A model generated the notes under the pieces. That model saw only the letters and a list, made by a program, of their open reading frames with translations, did not search any database and was not told where the DNA came from. 64,000 nt of DNA from Cotesia glomerata. Lineage: Eukaryota; Arthropoda; Insecta; Hymenoptera; Braconidae. Numbering within the stretch: position 1 is the stretch's first letter; every line of letters begins with the position of its first letter. The stretch is taken from positions 6,401,323 to 6,465,322 of the forward strand of contig NC_058162.1 of NCBI RefSeq assembly GCF_020080835.1, written 5' to 3'. Both the position numbers and the translations under genes were made by a program. Of the stretch, positions 46,001 through 57,800 are shown one piece after another.

Positions 46001-46096
46001 AAACTTATCAATATCTGGAACTAGGGTTATCTCGTAATGACGAGGACGAATATTAGCAGGTAAACGATAAAACGGTTTCTTTTCGGCAGTAGACAT
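40060..46096 (-). CDS. Psa: Puromycin-sensitive aminopeptidase (M1 family)
   Basis: Exons: 46096-45968, 45686-45442, then either 43770-43617 (A) or 43565-43415 (B), 43322-42440, 41258-40060. With A 2610 nt, 869 aa; with B 868 aa. The zinc site is intact: GAMEN at 273-277, HELAH at 309-313 (His309, Glu310, His313) and Glu332 in WLNEGYA, with the correct 18-residue gap. The long last exon (393+ codons) is the helical ERAP1-like C-terminal domain. The enzyme trims N-terminal residues from peptides, mainly in the cytosol. An in-frame Met at 46234 would add 46 residues (MIYRSICC...), but [10 protein letters not shown] at 46096 matches the usual cytosolic start. RC AATAAA at 39970-39975. Confidence 0.95.
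41941..42145. mobile_element. 205-bp near-perfect hairpin element
   Basis: Arms of about 66 bp (ATTGACGTTTTTAAAAATAT, AAGCTCATCCCGATGTTA, CTCATCAAGA in order) are mirrored by the right arm with a handful of mismatches; the centre is TATA-rich. Lies in the last Psa intron. Confidence 0.8.
43415..43565 (-). CDS. Psa: Psa alternative exon B
   Basis: 151 nt, phase 2 in and 0 out, encoding ...[19 protein letters not shown]...YTALSNM, closer than A to the usual PSA sequence. Good acceptor (GCATTACAG) and donor (ATG|GTAAAC). Confidence 0.9.
43617..43770 (-). CDS. Psa: Psa alternative exon A
   Basis: 154 nt, phase 2 in and 0 out, encoding ...[20 protein letters not shown]...SLVALSNM. Good acceptor (ACTTTTAG) and donor (ATG|GTAAGC). 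Homologous to exon B 51 bp downstream. Confidence 0.88.
43947..44149. mobile_element. Mutator-like MITE, copy 3, nested (203 bp)
   Basis: Starts ATGACATTAAAGTTGGCAG, ends ATTAATTTTCAT. 9-bp duplications AATGGTTTT at 43938-43946 and 44150-44158; the 51401 element has a single AATGGTTTT. Confidence 0.92.
44199..44422. mobile_element. Palindromic element nested in the 43804 TIR element
   Basis: Starts CACAGAAAAAAAAAATTACT and ends AATTTTTTTTTCAGT; interior of mirrored TTGATTCAAG / GAATTTTT words. Absent from the homologous element at 51401-51658. Confidence 0.75.
44569..44814. mobile_element. TACACTGA-type element, diverged
   Basis: Ends TACTGATAAAAAAATA and TTTATTCATCAGTGTA are imperfect inverted repeats like those of 15259 and 25353. 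The interior resembles 44199-44422 (TTCTTAATTTAAA, TTCAAAATTATATTCT). All in the same Psa intron. Confidence 0.6.
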
Positions 46097-46601
46097 GGTT
46101 CTTTTTAATAATTCTGATGTCAGTTTAATTAAGTAGTTTTTTTCGTTATTAATATTATTAATAAATACTATATTATTTGATAGAATACGATTATAACTGA
46201 TGTTTAATGTACAACAAATAGATCTATATATCATTTAGGCTCGGCTACCTATACAGTAATGACAGTAGTGTTGGTGCTGGTATTGTGTATGTCTATATAG
46301 ATTAATAAATATACACATATAGCTTTTCTATTTATGCCAACTCAGCCTCTATCACCACAATCTTAAAAATATCAGATATGAAAACTGGAGACCTCTTTTG
46401 TAGTTTTATTTCTAACACTTTTATCTACTGATGATAATTTATGTGCTGTTACAAATGTTACAAATAATTTAAATTATATCATTCTGAAAATGGTTGAAGT
46501 TTTAAAATTATTTTTACATTTATTTTTTATTAAAAAAATATATTATTGTTGGGAATAAATATTTTACTGTGATAATTAAAAAGAACCAATGAAGATAACT
46601 G

Positions 46602-46808
46602 ATAATACTAAAGTTAGCCGACGTTTTTAATTTTTTTTTTTTTTTTTTCAATAATTAAATTAGAACAGAAAAATATTTTTTAAAAATTGCACTTACAGTT
46701 TTTCAAATTTTCTATAAATAAAATTTTTTTTTTTTATTCTTTTGTAATAATTTTTTCAATAAAAAAAAATTCTAAAAATTTTTAAATGTCGGCTAACTTA
46801 ATTTTCAT
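46602..46808. mobile_element. Mutator-like MITE, copy 4 (207 bp)
   Basis: Starts ATAATACTAAAGTTAGCCGA, ends GGCTAACTTAATTTTCAT. Identical duplications AGATAACTG at 46593-46601 and 46809-46817. Confidence 0.92.
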
Positions 46809-46872
46809 AGATAACTGCCGTTTATTTTGTTGTAAATTTTATGATTAAGTTTTAGAAAAATGAATTTTATTA

Positions 46873-47079
46873 ATGACATTAAATTTAGCTGTCACTTTGC
46901 AATTTTTTAAATTTACTTTAATAAATAAATTATGGCAAAAAAAAAACTATTAAAAAATGGACCTGTAGAAAGTTTAGTAAATTAAAAATGCAATTTTTTT
47001 TAAATATTTTAGAACAAATTTTTTTGTTAAAGAAAATTAAAAAATTGTCCAGCTAAGTGACAGCTAAATTAAATGTCAT
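46873..47079. mobile_element. Mutator-like MITE, copy 5 (207 bp)
   Basis: Starts ATGACATTAAATTTAGC, ends GCTAAATTAAATGTCAT, a perfect inverted pair. Identical duplications ATTTTATTA at 46864-46872 and 47080-47088. Confidence 0.93.
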
Positions 47080-47088
47080 ATTTTATTA

Positions 47089-47254
47089 CGGTGCTGAAAT
47101 TTGCAGACATCTGTCAATTCTTTAGATTTTTATAACAAAATTATTATGAAAAAATTTCAATAAAAAAATTCTAAAAATTTTTTAAACATATATTGTTTAA
47201 ATTTATTTGTTATAAAAATAAAATTGTCAAATGTCTGCTGATTTTAGTATCATA
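47089..47254. mobile_element. Mutator-like MITE, copy 6, adjoining copy 5
   Basis: Interior GCAGACATCTGTCAATT and complement of AAATGTCTGCTGATTTTAG. Right flank 47255-47263 is again ATTTTATTA, the duplication of copy 5, so two elements share one target word. Confidence 0.7.
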
Positions 47255-47700
47255 ATTTTATTACAAATTAAAAACTAATTAAAGCAATAACTTATAAAAG
47301 CTCAATACAATTATAATCTTGCAATAAAACAGAAGGATTAAAATAATATTGAAATTAACAGATATCTATAAATTTTGTGATTTCTATGGCAACTAAATGA
47401 ATATGAAAAAAAATTTAATAAAAAAATTTCACCTCTGAAGATTAAAAAAAATTACAAGTGCAAATTTTTTTTAAATATTTTTTTTTTTTGTAATAAAAAT
47501 GATCTCTCATATGTTGAACGCTCCTAATAGATAAAATTAAACAAAAATTTTAAACTTTAAAAATTTAATGCTTTAAAATACTTTTTTTATATTTTCAATC
47601 CTTTTGTTTAATCAGGGAAGAAATAAACTACAATTGCGAAAAAAATAAAAACACTCAAGCAAGAAATAAATTCATTGTATTAGCAGATACCGTCTATTTG

Positions 47701-47706
<6 letters not shown>

Positions 47707-47759
<53 letters not shown>
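47707..47759. repeat. (TA)n microsatellite
   Basis: About 25 TA units ending in GTGTGTATA. Confidence 0.98.
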
Positions 47760-47764
<5 letters not shown>

Positions 47765-49477
47765 ATATAATTTATGTTAATAATTAATAACCAATATAAT
47801 TTACATTATAAAAAAAGGGAAAATGAAAGTCACTGTTTATTTTTTACGTTTTTTTTTTTTCATTAAAAATGTAATTACATCTAAATGTAAATAAAAAGAT
47901 TGGAGAGATCATGTGTAACGAACTTGTTCTCCTTATTAATAAAAATGCATATTGATTAGTCATTGCTTAACCATTTTTGCTGATATTTCTAATAAAAACA
48001 AACATGATAATAGTAATAATAATAAAAATAAAAATAATAAATGGTGTTCTATTTACATACTAGTGTACTGTACTATAAACTCTTTTCGTTTATAAAGAAT
48101 AAAAAAATCAAAAACCATTTTATATAATATAATTGCATAGTATACATGAGCAAATAAAACTTTTGCGATATTAAATAGCGCAGAAAATAAAGAAAATTTA
48201 TATATAAATGTACTAATACATGGTGATATAAGTAATGTTACTAATGATGGATAAAATAATAATAATAGTAATAATAATTAATTTTAGACTACGTCTAGCT
48301 CGAGTTTACTGGAAGACTTGTAACGCTGGTTGATTGACAAATTTATCTAAATGTTTATAATTATAACTAATAATTATTATTTATTACTTCTTTTTATTTA
48401 TTTATAATATCACCTAGGTAACTATTACTAGTTAACCGATATTATTCATCAATATGATATTTAAATCTGTCTTTAAATCCATTTATTTATTTAATAATTA
48501 TTTAATTATATAATAATATATTCGAGCACCATTGGCCTATGTAATTAATTTTATAAAAATTAAACTACTATTAATTTATAAAATTATCAATTCAAATAAC
48601 ACTCACTGATTATTGTTATTAATATTATTACTGTTATTATTATTTTATACATTTATACCTCAACGATTAATTTATTAAACCGTTGGTACACTTATCTTCT
48701 TTTAATTATTTACTTGAATACATTTTCTAATTAATTCTATTTATTACATTATGGTCTTTATGTACCATTTGATTGTAATTTACGTACTTTAATTTTTTAA
48801 ATGACACAAATAAACAGATGTGTGAGTGAACACAATAATTATTAAAACGTGCTTCGAGCGCTACAAATCTTCCATTAATTTTTTATTGTTGTTGTTATTA
48901 AAAATTTTAATAGTAGTATTAATCTATTTAATTAATAATTGCTATTACATATCAAACCATCGTTATTGAAATAACTCGGTAAGAACCTTAACGGTGGCAT
49001 GATATTAAATGGATATTTTTACGTTTTTTCAAAACTTTTTGATTGATTCAGTCTAATAACTAGTAGTTGGACGAAGTGCGAGGATGGGTTGTGCGTGCTC
49101 TTGCTTTCTACAACGTGTATATAACTTTCAAATGCAAACATTTTACCCGACTCATTATTAAAAATGTCGTTACTCTAAATATAATGAAATATTTCTTTCA
49201 TCTCCGCTTACTTTTTTTTTTAATAGTAAATACAACTATTTTTTTTGATAATTAAGAATTTACTGATGATATATTGAGAATTATAAGAACAATCAATTAC
49301 AGAATAAAATATCTTGACTCTAATTAGCTCATTTATAATTGAAAGTAAAATAGTAAATAATCAATAAAATAAAATTAAGTATAATTTCAATTCGGTTGGG
49401 TGATTTTTTAGCACTTTTTTTTATCTTCTTACAGTTAATAAAATTTTAATTATTATTTGAACAATCTATCCTCGTCC

Positions 49478-52400
49478 TCAAGTTTTGAGTGCCGTATGAC
49501 GTGAGTCCATGTACGTATCTCCGGTTTCAGTGTGAAGATAAATACCTTCTACTGAGAATATCGAGACCTCTGTAAATATTTTAATTTAATTAATAAATTT
49601 AATATAGTAAAAGCTTATATAATTTTTAGTTAATCAAAATAACAGCGTTGACTGGTAAATAGAAAAAAAATATCAATGTTGGGCATCTATCTGATTAAAA
49701 ATTTAATTACTTTAATTAATGGTCTTGTAATTCTTAATAAAAATAATTAATATAGTTTAGATTAAAAATTAAAGTGATATAAAAAATTTTAAGATGAATA
49801 ATTCAGTACACCAATAAAATATCCTACAACAAAAGAATATAAATGACGTAATGTGAGTCAATAGTAAACAGTTAAACGTGATATGAGAAGTCATTCGAAT
49901 ATAATCTACTTGTATGCTGTTAATAAAACCATTGAGTTAATAAGTAATCTACTTACCATCCGGCAACTCGTATAATTTTCTAGGTAAAGACGTAAAATAC
50001 GGATGTCTGAGTGCTTCTTCAGCGTCTATTCGCTCGTCTGGATTGAGTTGTAATAGTGAAGACGCCATAATATCCCCCTGAGCGACATCGTAAAGTTTCG
50101 GGAAAGAGAGACCGAGTTTACGAATTGGATAAAATGCCAGTCGATGAGGTTTATAGCCAGGGAGCCGCGTTACTCCAGGCCATGTCTCTTCTGTCGGCGT
50201 TCCCAATATTTTGAATATTTTATCGAGCTGATCATAGGTACATCGCACACCCGGAAATGTCGGTACACCTGTGAGCATCTCAACAAATATACATCCCACG
50301 CCCCACATATCTAGTGAAGTTGAATATTCTGTTGACCCGAGAAGTACGTCTGGTGGCCTGTACCACAGTGTCACTACTTCGTGTGAATATGTATGTGATG
50401 GAACAGACTTAGCTCGCGCTAATCCAAAATCAGCGAGCTTTAATTCTCCTAATTCACTAATTAAAAGATTTTGAGGTTTAACGTCACGATGTAACACTTT
50501 TCTGAAATTAAAACACAAACATTTCAGTACTTATAATACTGACATTCTTTTGTAATTAGGTCGATTACTCTTTCAAGTACTGTTCTTATTCTTATTCTTA
50601 TTTTTATTCTCATTTTTATTCATGTTTCTGTGTACTATAAATAATTAAAATAATTGTCTTCCTAAAAATATAAAAAAAAAATCTTTTTTCAGTATTTGTA
50701 AATTGTAAATTACAAATAAAAAGATAATAAATTAAAAATTTATTAACCATATCACGAATTCATGGCAATAAATTTTTTAATAAGAATTTTTCGAGATTAA
50801 ATTCGTGATAGAATAAAAAAAGCGAATAAGTATTAAATAAAGTATATAATATTCTCATAAATTCAAGTTAAGATAGTTGAAGACAACATTTTTTATCTTT
50901 AATAATTTATCATTCAATGTTGAACTCGTGATTCTTGTAATAAAAACAAAAAATAAATGTAAATATTCACCTGCGATGACAATAAGCCAATCCGCGTAAA
51001 AGCTGGAAGAGAAAGAGCCTGACATTTCGAGGATCTAAGCCACCGCTGCCGTACTTGGCCATATACTGAGAGAGATCAGTATGAACGTACTCAAACACAA
51101 AAGTAAGTGTTTCTCGAGTATGAATAATGTCGTGTAACGTAACTATATTGCTGTGTTTAAGCTCTTTTAGTAAGCTTGCTTCGCGGATGGCAGTAAATGG
51201 TGCTCCTTCCTCCTCTTGGAGTCGAATCTCCTTCAACGCGACTACTTGCTCTGCGAGGTGGCTGTATCCTTTGAATACCGTCGCGTAGGAACCCTCACCC
51301 AACTGTTCCAGCTTTATGTACCCTTCGGATTTACCAAAAGGCGAGTCTCCCTAAAATAAAATTTTTCATTTATAGTTGGTGTAAAATGTTTCAAAAAACA
51401 ATTCAACGGTCTAATTAGCAATTGGTCTAACTCCTTATTTTTTAGAGGGTGATTTTTTAATATTTTGATATAGCAATTGTCCAATTATAAATTATTTGAA
51501 TGATTCAAACCTAAATATTATACCTCTATTAGATATTAATGATACTAAATGGTTTTTTAAAGTAATAATAAATTTTGAACTAATTGTTTTTTTCGTACAA
51601 ATGGAAGATTCTTTAAAATGGAGTTAGACAATTTGCTAATTAAATTATAACGTTGAATTACTCATTTATATATAAATTACAGATTTTTTTTTTTTTCGTT
51701 TTTTTTTTCTTTTCATTAATTTGATTTTTTATCAAGTAATGAATAGTCAGAAATTAGTATGCTAGAAAATAATATAATAACGTAATGTAAATAATAATAT
51801 GATGTACATTTTTTTTAAATGCAATTTGCTTAATATATTTTAGTAATACTCAAAAATTTACTGTACTTATTTGAACAGTATCTATGTATATACAATTTGC
51901 CATTCGGCTTAACGCCTTGGCATTAAAACTAAATAATTAAATTCTAATTAATTTTTCTTTTAAATTAATGTTATTTAATTTTAAATACTTTCTATTGATG
52001 TAGATTGCCGATAAGCGTATGTTGATTAATAAATAAATAAATAATTTTAATTTTAAAAAATTAATCAAACTTTTTCAAATTTATCATTAAATAATAAAAA
52101 TACTGAGTCTAATAATTACGTACTCCAAATGCAGAAAATCTCTTAGTTCGTCTTGGTCCAGGATCGGGTCCCAAAAATACTTCAGACTTAGGTCGAGGTG
52201 GTCGACGTGGTCTCAGAATAACTCTTGCTTCTTCTCGTATATCCTCATCAAGTAGTTTTGAATCACTGGATACTGATAGCTGCCGATGAACTCTTTCATG
52301 ATCGCCAACGCCTGACCATTCTGAGACATGTGATATAGATGTTAAAGTAATTGATTTTGCTAAACAAATTGCAAAGTTTAGTAGAATAATAACTTTTGAC

Positions 52401-53676
52401 TTTTACACGAAAAAATCATTCCTGTACATTGTCTTTAACTAAATAATTTTTTATCAATTACTCAATATTTATTTTTATTATAAAATGATCATAAAAAATT
52501 ATAGAGTACAATAAATATAATTTAACAAAAAATCCCGCTTAATTTAGTCTCTATACAGGCTTTAGGAACAATTTTTTCTCATACGGGTTAATCACATTAT
52601 TCAATAAAATGATTCAACTTTCTATGAATGATACAAAGCTTCTGACAGACACTAAAAAAATGACATTAATCACCGATGACGTAGCTCAATAGTTACTATT
52701 AAACTACTTACCGTAACGGCGATCTTTGTCGCCAGAAACATTACCATTTCGCTCCAAACGATCCAAAAATTCTTCCGAGAATCCATTGTACGGAAGTGGC
52801 CCTCTATTGGCTACGTCTTCCGCCTCTTCTTTTGATATTGCTGAAAAATATTTTTTATTACTTATAATTAAAATCAAATACTTTGATAAAAAATCTATTT
52901 TTTTTATTTTTTAAATTATTTATATCTAATATTAATTCATTAAAATTATAATTAAAAACAAATCAATATTTTCATTTAAAAAAAAAAAATGTCAACAAAT
53001 TAAAATGAAAATTTAATCATAAATAATATGATTTGAATAAATAAAATAATAGTTTCTTTCAGAAACCTTAAAAAATAATAAATTTAAATAAAAAATTTAA
53101 TGACATCAAGCAGTCACTTGATTATTTTTTACTTTTTTTTTAACAAATAAATTTGTTCCGAAAAATGATTTTTAAAAAATTGCATTTTTAAATTTCCACA
53201 TGTCAATTTTTTTTCTAATTTTTTTTACCATAATTTATTTATTACAAAAATTCTTAAAATTATCAAATATCTGTTAAATTAATTTGTATAAAAATTTATC
53301 AATTTAAACTCAACAATAAAAATAAATACATACACAATCGACCAAAACTGTGGCTCAGTCGTTTTTTTAACTTCTGTACTCTGCTAAGTGCACCATTTTT
53401 TTTGTCTCTCATTGTCACGGTACCTGCAATAAATACAATAAAAAATAAATTATCACACATCAATTATTCGCCACATGTACCAGTTAAGCTAACAATACTT
53501 AATAGTCAGTTGTTATTGTCTTTAACATGAACTTCTATTTATATTTAAGTACCATTTAACTAACAGATAAGTTAAGTGTATTTATAAATAAAATAATTAT
53601 TGATTTAAAAATTTAAATTGTACTCACCACCCTCTTTACCCTTAGAAGTTGCTGATCCCTTGTCTTGACAGTACAT
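49478..53676 (-). CDS. Eip63E: PFTAIRE-type cyclin-dependent kinase (Eip63E / CDK14)
   Basis: Exons: 53676-53628, 53423-53334, 52840-52712, 52359-52124, 51350-50971, 50501-49957, 49569-49478; 1521 nt, 506 aa. The kinase domain starts near residue 179: Gly loop GEGSYATV 186-193, catalytic Lys208, PFTAIRE C-helix 219-225 (the family name motif), HRDVKPQN 299-306, DFG 319-321. The long N-terminus with [20 protein letters not shown] is typical of Eip63E/CDK14 and carries the cyclin Y and 14-3-3 binding region in that family. CDK14 with membrane-bound cyclin Y phosphorylates LRP6 in Wnt signalling; Drosophila Eip63E partners Cyclin Y and is needed for development. The start at 53676 ([17 protein letters not shown]) is one of several promoters known in such genes; other first exons may lie outside what I can see. 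The last exon encodes [15 protein letters not shown]. Confidence 0.95.
51401..51658. mobile_element. TIR element, uninterrupted relative of 43804-44478
   Basis: Ends CAACGGTCTAATTAGCAATTG and complement of CAATTTGCTAATTAAATTA, each followed inward by TAACTCC / GGAGTTA. 258 bp, in an Eip63E intron. Confidence 0.85.
51935..52045. repeat. Dispersed GCGTATGTTGATTAATAAAT repeat, copy 2
   Basis: Homologous to 19400-19520 and to the split inverted copy at 58030-58330. Carries an uninterrupted TTATTTAATT, the target of the MITE in the third copy. Confidence 0.75.
53100..53289. mobile_element. Mutator-like MITE, copy 7 (190 bp)
   Basis: Starts ATGACATCAAGCAGTCAC, ends GTTAAATTAATTTGTAT. Identical duplications AAAAATTTA at 53091-53099 and 53290-53298. 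In an Eip63E intron. Confidence 0.9.
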
Positions 53677-54803
53677 GATTACTCATTCACTAGGACACAT
53701 GACATATGGGCGGTGACACTAGTACAAGCCAGTCCGTGTGTGATCCTTGTGTTACGTTTAAACGCAGGATTATACTAATTCTATTGTTATTGTTGTTGTT
53801 TATTTAATTATAAACTACAATTACTCTAAACTCTAAACAACAACAATTGCACCCATTAGATTATATTTATAGACTAAAATTGTTATCACAATTTTATTTT
53901 ATTTTATTTTATTTTATTTATAATATATTAATTTACCACAGCCCACGCAATTCTTGAAATTTTTATTCAATAAATCTAATTAGTTATTGCGGCAATAATA
54001 ATTACTAATAAAAACTGTTTAACGATTAAGAATTTTTTATAAAAAAATAAATAGTAGAGAAGAAACAAAGCGATTATTGAGATACCGGATGTCCTTAAGA
54101 ATATGTTGAGGCAAAAATAAAAAAAAAAATAAACTAAGTATGAATAAAAAAAAAAAAACACAGTTTATCGTCAACTTGTTCGCTTAAAGTAAAGCATCAA
54201 ATACAACTGGATTTTTGACTGTCTCAGTCTTTTCACAGTTTACCGGACTGTGAATTTAATCTCTTATGATCTAGGATTGTACTGAGCACTGGAGTTTCAC
54301 ATTATTTTTTAGCAACTAATAGAACAGGATTATTGTTTAGAGTTGTTTGTTTTAGTTGTAACATATCCACGGGAGCCGTAGGTAAGAGAGAAAGAAAAGT
54401 TAAATTATTATACTGAGTACAGATGTAATCACTGGTGTGTATGCACTACGCTAGGTATGAACTATGTACGATCAATTATGATTGGATAAATGACGTTAGA
54501 GAGACGACTGAATGATCCATGAATAAGTCTTAGTAATTTTCTTACACTGCCATCTAGTGGATTCCGCTAATTGTTTCATATTTCAACACAACGTTCACAA
54601 CTGTCGGTAATTAAATTTCCACTTAAAAAAAATAAAAACAAAAAAACTGTATACCCAAAATGGCTCATCCCAGTGTATAGTGTATGTACAGTAAGTGGTA
54701 AATAAAATTCAATGGCAAATATAAATAATAACAAAATTATTATTTTATTATTTAACATCAAATTTCCTCCGAAGAAATAGTTAAAAAAAAAACCATTGCA
54801 ATA
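53677..54803. promoter_or_regulatory. Divergent Eip63E / RELCH intergenic region
   Basis: 1.1 kb between two start codons on opposite strands, so it holds both promoters (for this Eip63E isoform). No TATA at a convincing place. A CTCF-like core GCCATCTAGTGG lies at 54549-54560. ATTTT tandem repeats at 53890-53920. Confidence 0.5.
54549..54560. promoter_or_regulatory. CTCF-like site
   Basis: GCCATCTAGTGG fits the reverse complement of the CTCF core CCASYAGRKGGC at every position. It sits 244 bp upstream of the RELCH ATG between divergent genes. A single motif match, not proof of binding. Confidence 0.4.
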
Positions 54804-57800
54804 ATGGATACTGTTACGAATTTACCGTCCAACCCAGCATCAATTAGCGTAAAACAACATAGTGATACGTCATCAGTGTCATACTATGACATTGCCAGTA
54901 AATTATTAAGTGAAAAATTGTTACTAACCGCCCTAGAGCTTCACGCTGAATTATCCGAGTCTGGAAAGGAATTACCGCTTCTCCGTGATTATTTTTCCAA
55001 CCCCAACAATTTTGACTGCTCCACTAAAAATGAATCTTTTGTATCTATAGCAAGATCCTCCAGCCAGGCGACCTTGGACTCTCTGGACATGACAAGGTAC
55101 TCAGAAGACGACGGCGGGGTGGATGAGCGAGTTGCTGTTCTGGAGTTCGAGCTCCGAAAGGCCAGAGAAAATATATCAGCGCTTCGGGCAAATCTCACGG
55201 TAGTTACTGAATCAGCCAGCACCTCTCCAGATAAAAAAACCAGTAAGGACTTGAGTGATAAAAATTATTCAATAAAACCTCACGAGCAGCGCGCACTTAA
55301 TTACCTCGTTTATGAATATTTGTTAACTCAGTGTTATAAGTTGACCTCTATAACGTTTAGCGACGAAAATGAGAACCAGGATTTCGAGGATTGGGACGAT
55401 GTTGGCCTTAATATACCCAAGCCTCCAAATTTGTTGGTAATTTACAGAGAATTTTTGAGCAAAACTGGTTTGGATAAATCTTTTGTTGACGTTTCTACGC
55501 AAACTGATTTTATCGAAGAAGAAGAAGAAGTAATTAATGAAGAAATTAACAGCGAAGAAAGAAATGAAAATGAACCGAAAGATTTAAATGTCTCGGAAGA
55601 ATTTGAGTTTGTTAAAAATCAGGAAGATAAAAAAGATAGCGAAGAAATTATTGACAAAAATAACAGCAATCAAGGTAATGAAAATAATTGTAATAATGAT
55701 AATAAAATTTCCAGTGTAGCTTCAACCTCGACGACACCCGAGAAATTAGACGCGCTGGAGTCAGTTCACCAGGAAACGCTGAGTGGTAGCCAGGTGGATG
55801 ATGACAGCATTAGCATATCAGCAGTGATGAGTCTGGAGGACACAGACCCAGGAGATAAAGACTGGACGAAAGTTCAGCTGTCAAGGCTGGATATCCCGGA
55901 GTCTTCTTCAGTATTTATAAATCTTCCTAATAGATTCATTCCAGAGCGTTTCAAGGAATACATTTTAACGTACTCGATAACTACAACATCTACGGGAGTG
56001 CAAATGGTCGACGAGCTGATAAAAAGCAACTCCTCGGAGTCGCTGATAAATCTCCTGGCGAAAAGCTTGCTGGTAGTTAGTCCGAATGTTATATCTGCGA
56101 AACGTGAAGAAGTTATTCCGCTGCTTCTGAAGACTATTCGAGTGTTGCCGAAGAATAACGATCGGGATAAGCTGCTGCAGCTGCTGTTTAATTTGAAGAA
56201 GAAACCTCAGCAGGAAGAAAGAAGAGTCTTGCTGAAGGCAATGATAGCGGCGATTAAAATCGACGGGGTACCACCAGAGCCAGAGGAGCTGATAACTCTC
56301 TGTTGGGAGCAGAGTCAACACAAGTACCCGGAGAGACGTTTACTGGCGGTCGAGTGCTGCTCAGCATTGGCTCCTTACACTTCTAACGCGGTACGTAATT
56401 CGTTGATAATATCAATGCTTCAACAGATGCTGCTGGATGATAAGGAACCCGTTGTACGCGCAGCGGTCATTCGCAGCCTGGCTTTACTGGTTGCTCTCAC
56501 TGATGACCCTGATAAGTATTTTCAATTTGAGGAACTGACGCTCACTGCACTCGGTGATGAATCTACCCAAGTATTCCAGGCAGCTTCTTCTCTGCTACTA
56601 CCCACTTTAGCCCAGTGGGCGTTATCTCTGAAAAGAATACTGTCGCATCTTATGTCCAGAATACTTTCAAGGTTGAAAAATAATTTCATCAAAGCTGACA
56701 AATCTAACATTAAATACTCTCAAAGTAAGGATGGTAGAAATGATGATAAAATTATACGGTTAATTGATACTCTAAAAATATTACTACCACACATGATTGT
56801 TTTTATGGCGGACACGGATATTGTCAGGACTTTAGTCAACGAAGAAACACCCTCTGAAGTCCCGGATAAAATTCTGAAGCTATGTCCCTCAGCAATTATG
56901 GAACCATTGGCTTTTGCAGAAAGTTTGGACATTGGTAAAATATTGAATGTTTTTCTGACAAATAATTGGGAAGAAATGTGGCCGGAATTCGAGTGGCTAA
57001 CGATAAAATTAATTCCTGATATTTTGGAGATGCTGAGGTTGATAGATGTAACGCAAGAAAATGTCCTGAATAACCTATTGATGTACATACATTCTCTGTG
57101 CAATGGTTTAGGACGCCAAATTGTCGAATTGAGGATAAAGAAATTTTTCGAAGACGAACTGATGGCCTGCGAGCAGAAATTAATGTCTTCTGATCGCTCA
57201 CCGATAAGTATGTCATTTATTCCGGCTTATTTAATAATTTTGTCGACTTTAGATTTGCAGGAAGTAACTAAAATACTTAAACATTTCATCGTTACTTTTT
57301 CAATAAACGGATTTGAAGTTGATAGTCTGGCAATAGCTGTTAAATTACTGTGCAAGCAGCCGGATGTCGTTGAGGAAGTTGTCAGTGCTCTTTGGGACGG
57401 AGTTGTTCATCAGAAGAATGTTGTAAGATGTGTAACGTCTAAATTGTTTGGGAATATTATTGCCACTGTCGACGAGAAGCTCGTTATATCCCGGGTCGCT
57501 CCAGCGATAGTGACTTTGGCGAGTGATGGCGACATAACTGTAAAAGCAGCAGCTGTTTCAGCTCTTGGGAAACTTATTACTGATTGCGCGGCAAGTCAAG
57601 TGAGAGACAAAGGCCGGTTGACTTTGGAGTCGATTGTTAAAGATCCTCAAGGAGTTTCCCAAACTTTAACGATACCTTTGATAACTACACTCACTTGTAT
57701 AGCACCAAATTGCTCTCAGCATTACATTGAGGATGTTATTGCTCCACACTTGGCCGGAATAACGGCATCTGCATCTCAACAACCGCATAAGGTCGAATTA

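Larger units (their letters stand above)
46235..49477. other. Psa-Eip63E intergenic region and Eip63E 3' UTR
   Basis: Upstream of Psa there are three clustered MITEs (46602-47254) and a (TA)n microsatellite. From about 47.8 to 49.4 kb is AT-rich DNA that probably holds the Eip63E 3' UTR; several RC AATAAA words but no single clear cleavage site. Confidence 0.45.

Noticed and set aside
55965..57216. Minus-strand ORFs of 100-127 codons within RELCH
   Set aside because: Antisense shadows of the long RELCH exon.
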